Origin: Chloroflexota bacterium
Lineage (GTDB): Bacteria > Chloroflexota > Dormibacteria > CF-121
Reading direction: 5' to 3'
NCBI GenBank assembly: GCA_005881235.1
Contig: VBEQ01000084.1
Coordinates: 1-7,000 of the forward strand
Length of the DNA: 7,000 nt
Shown here: in pieces, positions 1 to 6,390 of the stretch
Layout of the letters: every line of letters starts with the position of its first letter
Numbering within the stretch: position 1 is the stretch's first letter
Translations under genes and position numbers: made by a program
Notes under the pieces: model-generated
Told to the model about the DNA's origin: nothing
What the model saw: only the letters and a program-made list of their open reading frames with translations
Databases searched by the model: none

Positions 1-1644
1 CCGCTCCGCGCCACACTCCTCGGGCTGCGGCACGCCGTCGTCGATGCCGTCGACCGGGCGCTGCCAGAACCCCAGGCGGCCTTGCTGCTGGGCGTCGTCT
101 TCGGCTACCGTGCCGCGCTGCCGCCCACGCTGCAGCAGCAGATGATTTCCAGCGGACTCATCCATATCGTCGTGATCTCCGGCCTGAAGGTCAGCCTGCT
201 CGCGCGGATCATCCAGCAGGCGGTTGGTCGCTTCGCCCCCGCGGCCGCGCCACCCATTGCCGCAGGGGCGATGGCCGGTTACGCGCTGCTGGCGGGCGCC
301 TCTGCCGCGGCCTTGCGCGCGGCCGCCATGGGGATCGTGGTGGTCATCGCGGGCCGCCTGCACCGCGACAGCCATGTGTTCGTGTCACTGGCGCTCACGG
401 CCGCCGTGATGCTGGGGCTCAAGCCCGACCTCGCGGGCGATGTCAGTTTCCAGCTCTCCTTCGCCGGCACCATGGGCATCGCAGCAATGACCGACCGGAT
501 CGCCACGTGGTTTGCCTGGCTACCCGCCGTGTTGCGCGATCCCTTCGCGGCCACGATCGCCGCCGAGGCCGCGACCTGGCCGATGATGCTCGCCAACTTT
601 CATCAGCTCTCCCTGATCGGGCCGATCGCGAACGCCCTGGTTCTGCCGCTGCTTCCGGCGGTGATCGTCCTCGGCGGCGCCGGGGCCATGGTCGGTGGCT
701 CCATTGCGCTGGCGGGCTGGCCGTTGCTGCAGGCGGCTGGGATGATCGCCAGTTGGTACCGGCTGGTCATCGAGAGCCTCGGCAGCCTTCCCCTCGCGGC
801 CATCACCATGCCGTACTTTCCCCCGCGCTGGCTCGCCGCGGCGGTGATCCTCAATGGCGGCGCGCTCGCCGGCGTGCAACTGCGCCAGTTCTTCTGGCGG
901 AAGAAGGTCTGGTTGGCGCTCGCTCTCGCCGTCCTCGCGACGGTTGTCCTGCTGCTGATCCGCCCGGATGGTCGAGTCCATGTCTACGCCCTCGACGTCG
1001 GCACCGGGTCGGCGGTGCTGGTGCGGACCGCCAATGGCCACCAGCTGTTGATCGACGCCGGCCCCGACACAGACAGGCTCACTCAGGCGATGGGTCGAGC
1101 ATTGCCACCGACGGCGAGGACGATCGATGTCTGGGTCATCGCCGGCGGCCGGCGCGTGAACATTGGTGCCGCGCCGGCGGTGCTCAGCCGATTTCGGATC
1201 GGCTCGCTCGTCGTCGCCGACCCCGATCCGTGGAGCGCGACGATGCGGGCGCTGGTGCAACAGGCCCAATCGGAAGGTATTCCGGCGGGATCCGTCAATG
1301 GGCCTCTTGAAGTCGACGGGGTTCGCCTGAGTCAGGCAAGCGACGGACGAAGCTGGCTGATCGAAGCCGACAAGGCGGTGCTCGCGGTGGTCCCGCCGGA
1401 GACGAGTTGGACCTCCCTTCCGGCCGGCGTCAGCGGCGTGATCTTCACCAGCGGCGGTCCGGCCGATTGGCAAGGACCGGGCCAAGGCTTCAGTGTCATT
1501 CAAGTCGCCGCCAACAGCCGCGACGGGTTGCCCAGCCGCGGCGTTCTCGACGCCTTGCGCGGTGCGGCGATTTATCGGACCGACCGGCTGGGCACCATCG
1601 AGCTCGTGCTGGTCGATGGTCGCATCCATCCTGCCTCCGGCTAA
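1..1644 (+). CDS. comEC: ComEC/Rec2-family DNA-uptake channel protein, 5' partial
   Basis: ComEC is the inner-membrane channel that passes single-stranded DNA into the cytoplasm during natural transformation. The frame is open from base 1, so the start and the N-terminal DUF4131/OB region lie outside the window; 547 residues are visible, and the TTG at 82 is internal. Numbering from that TTG, the competence-domain motifs appear in order: GLIHIVVISGLKVSLL (25-40), ALRAAAMGI (77-85), DVSFQLSFAGTMGI (120-133) and ATWPMML...NFHQLSLIGPIANALVLP (164-189). Several hydrophobic membrane segments lie among them, with a last one at about 276-293. A metallo-beta-lactamase-like domain follows from about 299 to the end, with LDVGTGSAVLV (304-314) and LLIDAGP (322-328). 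Its expected HxHxDH ligand motif is replaced by AGGRRVN (354-360), so metal-dependent nuclease activity is doubtful. The usual His of SGLHV is Lys36. The family call is firm; a working competence system is not shown, because no other com gene is visible. Confidence 0.93.
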   Translation, partial: PLRATLLGLRHAVVDAVDRALPEPQAALLLGVVFGYRAALPPTLQQQMISSGLIHIVVISGLKVSLLARIIQQAVGRFAPAAAPPIAAGAMAGYALLAGASAAALRAAAMGIVVVIAGRLHRDSHVFVSLALTAAVMLGLKPDLAGDVSFQLSFAGTMGIAAMTDRIATWFAWLPAVLRDPFAATIAAEAATWPMMLANFHQLSLIGPIANALVLPLLPAVIVLGGAGAMVGGSIALAGWPLLQAAGMIASWYRLVIESLGSLPLAAITMPYFPPRWLAAAVILNGGALAGVQLRQFFWRKKVWLALALAVLATVVLLLIRPDGRVHVYALDVGTGSAVLVRTANGHQLLIDAGPDTDRLTQAMGRALPPTARTIDVWVIAGGRRVNIGAAPAVLSRFRIGSLVVADPDPWSATMRALVQQAQSEGIPAGSVNGPLEVDGVRLSQASDGRSWLIEADKAVLAVVPPETSWTSLPAGVSGVIFTSGGPADWQGPGQGFSVIQVAANSRDGLPSRGVLDALRGAAIYRTDRLGTIELVLVDGRIHPASG

Positions 1645-1649
1645 TCCCC

Positions 1650-1662
1650 CGCTCGGCGAGCG
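1650..1662. terminator. Small hairpin between convergent stop codons
   Basis: A perfect 5-bp inverted repeat, CGCTC-GGC-GAGCG, fills most of the 18 bases between the comEC stop (TAA, 1642-1644) and the stop of the opposite-strand gene (TAG complement, 1663-1665). Its position suits a shared bidirectional terminator. The stem is short and has no T tract on either strand, so it is not a canonical intrinsic terminator and could be chance in GC-rich DNA. Confidence 0.3.
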
Positions 1663-4600
1663 CTACGGCTCGGGGCTTCTTGTCCCGGTGGCCGACGGCT
1701 CGGTGGCCTTCTCGCCCTCCTTCGGTTCGAGAAGCTTGCCTCCGATATGGACGATCGTGTGCAGCCACTCGGTCAGGGTCTCTTCGATGGCGTGCGCTTC
1801 CTCGGCCTCGACCCTGGGGGCGCGGAATTCGGCACGCTTCGAACTCTGAATCATGTCACCGAGCAGGCTCTTCATCTGCTCGAGTGCCGTCTCGACTACC
1901 GGCCTTCCCTTCTCGAGCATGGTGACCGGGTCGCCCTTTGCCGTCAGCAGGAACTCGACGTTGTGGAAGAGGCTGGCCACGTCGGCCGCCTTGGCACCGA
2001 TCTTTGCGGCATCGGTCGCCCCCAGCTGGCCGGCGATGATCACCATCCGGTCGCTGTACTTGGCCAGTGCCTTGGCCGTTTTCGGGGTGAGACCTGCCTC
2101 GGCCGCCTCCGCGATGTCTCGAAGGGTCCTGTCGACCATGGGGAGCTCACCGAGGAAAGCCTGGTAGCGCATCGCCGGCGAGAGGATGGGCGACACCTGG
2201 CCGGAGCCGCGCGCCTCCAAACTGCCGGCGGTTTCTCGATGCGAGATCTGCTTATACCCAGAACCGGGGGTGGCGTAGGCGTCCTTCTCGAGGCTGTTGA
2301 GCGTCATTTGTTTTGTGGCGATCTCCTCTGAGATGCGCGCCCGGTCGGCCATGTTGGCCGCGCGCTCCAGTTGCAGCTCCAGCGCGTCGATCTCGAGCTG
2401 GAGCCCGCGGCGGGCACCCTCACTGCCAGCCAGCTTCTCGATGACGGCACGCTGTTCCAGCACCGCAATCCAGAAGGGGGTGGCCTTGGGATTAGCCACT
2501 TTCGTCAGAACGGGGTGCATGCTCTCGGCGTACTTGAGGACCTGCTCTACCGAAGAGCCGTCATGCAGCATCTTGGCCAGGACGTTGATCTCGCTCGGCC
2601 GGACCAGCTTGGCCTCGACCTCGGCGAGCTTTGCCGGCGTGAGCCCGGCCTCAGTGAAGGCATGCAGGCGCGACGCGTCCGTGAAGATCGACATATTGAA
2701 GAGGTCGCCCCACTTGGCACCAAACGTGTCGGCGAGCAACTTCTCCGCCCGAAGCTTCTGGGCTCCCGCGTAGGGACCCTTGATGCTCATGTCGAGGTCG
2801 CTGGTCCACTTGAGCGAACCGGTTGGGACGAGCTCGGGCGGCCTGACGGGACGTCCGACCGCCGAAGACATCGCCTCGGCATCACGGGCGAAGGACTCCT
2901 CGAGGAATCCCTTGACATGGACCTTCCGCCACTCGAAGAGCTGCTGGCCGACGACTTCTCCACGCTTGGCCGGCTTGAGTGCCTCAATGATCTCGGACCA
3001 CTTTCCGCCGAATCTATCGACAACGCCACGGACGTCGCCGGAGCTGGCCTCGATCGCCTTGCTCACCTGCTCGGCGAAGCCTTCCGCCGCGCTCGCGTCG
3101 CCCTTGAGCGCTTTGCCCATGAGCGGTTTCCCCTCGGTGACGGCTGTGGTTAGCGCCTCCCTCGCTTCTCGCCCCAGCTTCGCGGCATCAGGAAAGAGCT
3201 TCTCGGCGCGGGGCAGGTCTTTCTCGAGCAGCTTCGCCATCTGCTCCGAAAGGCGGGGCGTGTCCTTCTCCAGGGCTCGCGCCGCCACCTTGACCGCAGC
3301 TTCTTCTGCGCCCTTGGCGACCGCCTTTTCACCGCCCTTGAACAGGCCCTTGATCGCCCGACCGATGGGCGGGCCGATAACCGGCAGAAAGAGGATGAAG
3401 AGGTTGAGGACAGTTTGGAATTTCCCTTCCTTGCCACCGGTGACGTAGATCTTGTGGATGCCAGCCACGACGTCGCGCAGGACAAGCACCTCGCCGACGA
3501 CCGGGATCATGGTGAAGAGGAGCTGGCCCATGACGTTGGCCCCGGTCTGGTCCTCGACGAAGTCGCCGGCAAAGCCTCCGACAAAGAACTGCTCGATGCG
3601 ATCCTGGGCGCCGGCAGCGAGCGGTGTCCCCCAGCCGGATGCCTCCGGATTGGATGATTTCATCCGGGCCAGCTCGACGCCGTCCGTGGTGAAGACATTT
3701 TTGACGTTCCAGGCACCGACTTCGCTCGCCCGGTCGATGATGTAGCCGTACCCGTCGTTGGCATATGTGACGAGGTCGCGCGTGGCCTTGAGGGCATCGG
3801 CGGGATCGAGCAGGAACGCGTGCAGGAAGCCCTGGTTCTCGAAGATCACCTTCGCGCCCTCGATGGCCATCACGCCAGCGAGCTGCAGGCGGCCGGCTTC
3901 GTCATCGGTCACGCCACCGGGATCAGTGAGCTCCCGGCCCACCGTGACCCAACCGGTGCTACCAATCGCTCCCGTCCGCTCTCCAAGCTTCTTGCCCTGG
4001 GGAGACGGATAGAGAATCTTCCCGAGTGGCGCGGCCTCCTCCTGCAGGCCGACGATCGCCCGCTCAGCCTTGGCCATCTCGCCCAAAATCGCGAAACCGT
4101 GGCTCTCCGAGAAGATGGGCACCCTCATCAGGTCATGCCAGCCGATCAGTCCGCCGGTCTGTTCCATCTCCCACTGGTTGGGTCCCCAGAGAAACTTGAA
4201 GAGCGAGGTGCGGGCTGGATGCTCGGGATCGGGGTCGGCCATGACCAGGTTGACCGGATAGCTGAGCAGCTGGGTGTAGAGGGCGTCGCGGTAGGTCAGC
4301 TCGAAATTGATGGCCCGCTCCTGGCCGCGCTTGGTGGCTTCGGGGAACAGGTCGTTGGGTTGGGTCTTAGTCTGCTGGGCCTCCTGAGAGAGAAGGATGT
4401 CGTCGCCGAGGAGTTTTTTCGTGGGAAGTGAAAAGGTGGTGTACTGCTGGGTGAGCAGGTCGGCAACCGCATCCCGCTTCGCTTTCAGATGTTGATCGGC
4501 GACAAGCCCTTCCTCTGTGAAGTTCTCGGTCTGCGCCATCTCCGCGTCGATCTGGGCGAGGCGCCAGCGAGCCGTCAGAACTCGTTGAACCTGGCCCATT

Positions 4601-5007
4601 TGCGCCGGGGTGAGCACGGAAACAAGGTGTGGGAACTGGGCCGCGATAAGACTCCTGGCATTCGGAGGCAGGGCTGCGGCGGCGGCCGGTTTCTTAGGTG
4701 CGTGGGCGGGCGCGGCCGCTCCGCGGGTCGGAGCCGCCGCCACCGCTGGAGGAGCCGCCCGCTGGAGCCGCACCGGGGCTCCGGTCGTCCGCGGACGGAG
4801 CAGCTGGGCGACGGCGGCGTTTCCGGCGTAGCGCTGGAGGGCTGCGATGGAGCGGGGGTCGAGGTTAGGCGGGATGTCCAGGTTGGCATCGTGTGCCGGG
4901 AGGCGGACCGACGCGGTTGAGCTTTGCGAAGTCGCGACCGCCTTCAGCTCGGCTTGCTTGGGCGGATCCCTCTCAATTTGCAGGCGTGCGCCAGCCTCGT
5001 CGGACAT
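1663..5007 (-). CDS. Large multidomain protein with AGNAAV leader, hydrophobic pre-toxin-like core and candidate nucleotidyltransferase domain
   Basis: This 1114-residue protein has no signal peptide and no cysteine. Regions in order: a polar N terminus; the segment IAALQRYAGNAAVAQLL (54-70), a leader typical of DUF4157-type proteins associated with extracellular contractile injection systems; an Ala/Pro-rich linker (about 72-116); a largely helical stretch (about 118-340) and a region (345-480) that I cannot assign. Next come two hydrophobic segments (about 493-511 and 532-548) with the pattern IPVVGE...RD...LPVIGPPIGRAIKGLFKGGEK, resembling pre-toxin regions of polymorphic toxins. A charged helical region follows (560-690). 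TGSLKWTSDLDMSIKG (729-744) matches the GS...DxD signature of pol-beta-superfamily nucleotidyltransferases, with MSIFTD (772-777) possibly supplying the third acid. The tail is helical, with heptad-like periodicity at 850-907. The HExxH protease motif of DUF4157 is absent. The ATG at 5007 has only GGGA close upstream as a poor ribosome site. An exported or injected effector is an inference; a structural or scaffold protein remains possible. Confidence 0.85.
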   Translation of the reverse strand: MSDEAGARLQIERDPPKQAELKAVATSQSSTASVRLPAHDANLDIPPNLDPRSIAALQRYAGNAAVAQLLRPRTTGAPVRLQRAAPPAVAAAPTRGAAAPAHAPKKPAAAAALPPNARSLIAAQFPHLVSVLTPAQMGQVQRVLTARWRLAQIDAEMAQTENFTEEGLVADQHLKAKRDAVADLLTQQYTTFSLPTKKLLGDDILLSQEAQQTKTQPNDLFPEATKRGQERAINFELTYRDALYTQLLSYPVNLVMADPDPEHPARTSLFKFLWGPNQWEMEQTGGLIGWHDLMRVPIFSESHGFAILGEMAKAERAIVGLQEEAAPLGKILYPSPQGKKLGERTGAIGSTGWVTVGRELTDPGGVTDDEAGRLQLAGVMAIEGAKVIFENQGFLHAFLLDPADALKATRDLVTYANDGYGYIIDRASEVGAWNVKNVFTTDGVELARMKSSNPEASGWGTPLAAGAQDRIEQFFVGGFAGDFVEDQTGANVMGQLLFTMIPVVGEVLVLRDVVAGIHKIYVTGGKEGKFQTVLNLFILFLPVIGPPIGRAIKGLFKGGEKAVAKGAEEAAVKVAARALEKDTPRLSEQMAKLLEKDLPRAEKLFPDAAKLGREAREALTTAVTEGKPLMGKALKGDASAAEGFAEQVSKAIEASSGDVRGVVDRFGGKWSEIIEALKPAKRGEVVGQQLFEWRKVHVKGFLEESFARDAEAMSSAVGRPVRPPELVPTGSLKWTSDLDMSIKGPYAGAQKLRAEKLLADTFGAKWGDLFNMSIFTDASRLHAFTEAGLTPAKLAEVEAKLVRPSEINVLAKMLHDGSSVEQVLKYAESMHPVLTKVANPKATPFWIAVLEQRAVIEKLAGSEGARRGLQLEIDALELQLERAANMADRARISEEIATKQMTLNSLEKDAYATPGSGYKQISHRETAGSLEARGSGQVSPILSPAMRYQAFLGELPMVDRTLRDIAEAAEAGLTPKTAKALAKYSDRMVIIAGQLGATDAAKIGAKAADVASLFHNVEFLLTAKGDPVTMLEKGRPVVETALEQMKSLLGDMIQSSKRAEFRAPRVEAEEAHAIEETLTEWLHTIVHIGGKLLEPKEGEKATEPSATGTRSPEP

Positions 5008-5121
5008 AGTCCCGCGCCGAACGCTAGACCGGCCGGCAAGCGTTGACGAGGGGCCGGGGTACGTCCCTTAGGGAACTAGGGCCCGCCCGAACGGGCAGTG
5101 GATCGCTCGAACGCCGCGGCT
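5008..5121. promoter_or_regulatory. Intergenic spacer with two short dyads, upstream of the large gene
   Basis: This 114-base gap separates two same-strand (-) genes, so it would hold the nitroreductase terminator or the promoter of the large gene. It contains two small inverted repeats: TCCCT-T-AGGGA (5064-5074) and GCCC-GAAC-GGGC (5085-5096). Neither is followed by a T tract in the minus direction, and I find no convincing -35/-10 pair for the large gene. The spacing argues mildly against tight co-transcription. A repressor site or weak terminator is possible but not demonstrated. Confidence 0.3.
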
Positions 5122-5658
5122 CTAGGACGAACCGCCACCAGGAAAGGGTGTGCCGAAGCGCTCCGCCGAGGCGACTTCCGCTAGCGGCTTGCGTTTCTTG
5201 CGTCCCTTGACCGGCCGAGCCGGGTACCCGAAAGGCAGGACAGCGAGCACCTCGTAACGATCGGGAAGGGCCACCTTGCTCCGGACTCCTTCAAGGCCGC
5301 CGAACCCCGTCCAGTTGGAGCCGACCCCTTCTGCCCATGCCGTCAGCAGCATCGACTGAATCGCTCGACTGCAGTCGGAGATGCCCGTGTTGCTGGTCTT
5401 CTCGTAGGCGACGACGATGGCGAGGACCGACTTCGCGATGTAGGGACCGGTCCTCACCAGCGAGCCCAGCGCGCGCAGGGTCTCGGGCTCGCGAACTACG
5501 ACGAAATGCCACTCCTGACGGTTCGAAGCGCTGGCAGTAAGGCGCCCGGCATCGACGATCCTTGTCACGACGTCCGACGGGATCGCTTTGTCCTGATACT
5601 CGCGGACCGCCATGACCGATCGAACCGTGTCAAAGACCGGGTTCGCCATCAAAACCAT
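5122..5658 (-). CDS. Nitroreductase-family FMN oxidoreductase
   Basis: Members of this family bind FMN, usually as dimers, and use NAD(P)H to reduce nitro compounds, quinones or other acceptors in the cytoplasm; the substrate here cannot be read from sequence. The 178 residues match a compact single-domain member. RSVMAVREY (13-21) corresponds to the N-terminal FMN-phosphate-binding R-S-x-R-x-Y region. ASASNRQEWHFVVV (42-55) corresponds to the usual APSAxNxQPWxF motif, with Pro replaced by Ser and by Glu. DCSRAIQSMLLTAWAEGVGSNW (95-116) is the family helix, and LPFGYPARP (141-149) is the typical C-terminal GYP motif, followed by a basic KGRKKRKPL stretch. The start could be the ATG at 5658 or the ATG at 5649, three codons in; neither has a recognisable Shine-Dalgarno sequence. 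It lies upstream of the large gene on the same strand and is divergent from msrA. Confidence 0.92.
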   Translation of the reverse strand: MVLMANPVFDTVRSVMAVREYQDKAIPSDVVTRIVDAGRLTASASNRQEWHFVVVREPETLRALGSLVRTGPYIAKSVLAIVVAYEKTSNTGISDCSRAIQSMLLTAWAEGVGSNWTGFGGLEGVRSKVALPDRYEVLAVLPFGYPARPVKGRKKRKPLAEVASAERFGTPFPGGGSS

Positions 5659-5778
5659 TATGGTGAGGGGAAATGACTACTGCTTATCCACACTGGATTT
5701 CGATTCAACGACGGCATCTCATTCAGGAGTTCGAGTTCACGCGCAGCCACCCCCGCCGTAAGGCACTAAAGTAAGGCA
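5659..5778. promoter_or_regulatory. Divergent promoter region between nitroreductase and msrA genes
   Basis: Both flanking genes read outward from these 120 bases, so at least two promoters should lie here. On the minus strand, TTGAAT (complement of 5703-5708) lies 16 bases before TAAGCA (complement of 5681-5686), a weak -35/-10 candidate. CATAAT (complement of 5657-5662) overlaps the first ATG and would fit a leaderless start at 5649. On the plus strand, TAAAGT at 5767-5772 could be a -10 for msrA, but it has no good -35 partner. The octamer GTAAGGCA occurs twice (5758-5765 and 5771-5778), the second copy abutting the msrA ATG. A tandem GAGTTC pair lies at 5727-5738. All assignments are by eye. 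Confidence 0.4.
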
Positions 5779-6390
5779 ATGGCACGCGTCTCACCCGAAG
5801 AATTCCCGGATCCCGTCGTCGACTCCACACTCGCGACGACCGCCGGGCAGAGCCGCGCGATCCTGGCGGGTGGGTGCTTCTGGTGCGTCGAGGCTGTCTA
5901 CAAGAATCTCGATGGCGTATCCTCGGTCAACTCCGGATATGCCGGCGGCACCGCCGACACGGCCGACTACGAGACCGTCTCCACCGGAACCACCGACCAC
6001 GCCGAGTCGGTCGAAGTCGTCTATGACCCGAGCCGGATCAGCTACGGGCAAATTCTCAAAGTCTTCTTCGCCATCGCGCACGACCCGACGCAACTCAATC
6101 GGCAGGGACCGGATACCGGCCGCCAGTACCGCTCGGCGATCTTCTACGCGGACGACGAGCAAAAGCGCGTGGCCGAGGCCTACATCGACCAATTGAACAA
6201 GGCGCACGTCTTCGATCATGCGATCGTCACCGAGGTGGTGCCGCTGCAGGCCTTCTACCAGGCCGAGACCTATCACCAGGATTACGCCGCGCGCAACCCA
6301 TTGAACCCCTACATCGTCTTCAATGCGCAGCCCAAGGTCCGCAAGCTGCGCGCCTACCAGCAGGCCAAAGAGAAAATCCGCAACCGCTAG
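5779..6390 (+). CDS. msrA: Peptide-methionine (S)-S-oxide reductase MsrA
   Basis: MsrA reduces the S-epimer of methionine sulfoxide, free or in proteins, back to methionine and so repairs oxidative damage in the cytoplasm. The 203 residues carry the hallmark GGCFWCVEAVY (31-41), with catalytic Cys33. SGYAGG (52-57), GTTDHAESVEVVYDP (70-84), the signature HDPTQLNRQGPDTGRQYRSAI (101-121) and AETYHQDY (162-169) follow at the family's usual spacing. The only other cysteine is Cys36 in the same CFWC motif; the position often written VCSGTTGHAE has Ser68 here, and there is no C-terminal cysteine, so a resolving cysteine would have to be Cys36. The first 30 residues are a short extension without signal-peptide character. 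AAGG two bases before the ATG is a poor, too-close ribosome site. The gene diverges from the nitroreductase gene and its stop overlaps that of the glycosylase gene. Confidence 0.96.
   Translation: MARVSPEEFPDPVVDSTLATTAGQSRAILAGGCFWCVEAVYKNLDGVSSVNSGYAGGTADTADYETVSTGTTDHAESVEVVYDPSRISYGQILKVFFAIAHDPTQLNRQGPDTGRQYRSAIFYADDEQKRVAEAYIDQLNKAHVFDHAIVTEVVPLQAFYQAETYHQDYAARNPLNPYIVFNAQPKVRKLRAYQQAKEKIRNR

Noticed and set aside
520..1629. Long open frame of 369 codons antisense to comEC, and a 267-codon frame at 507-1310 on the plus strand.
   Set aside because: Both overlap clear ComEC motifs in the true frame, are rich in Arg, Pro and Asp as expected for off-frame reading of GC-rich DNA, and show no recognisable domain.
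2371..3153. 260-codon plus-strand frame and other frames opposite the large gene.
   Set aside because: The minus-strand frame is continuous for 1114 codons with recognisable motifs, whereas these frames show no motif and no plausible ribosome site.
4344..4668. DUF4157 metalloprotease domain after the AGNAAV leader.
   Set aside because: No HExxH is present in this stretch or anywhere else in the protein; only the leader-like segment is shared.
5085..5096. Intrinsic terminator for the nitroreductase gene.
   Set aside because: The GCCC-GAAC-GGGC stem is only four pairs and is followed on the minus strand by GGGCCCTAG rather than a T tract, so I list it only as a dyad.
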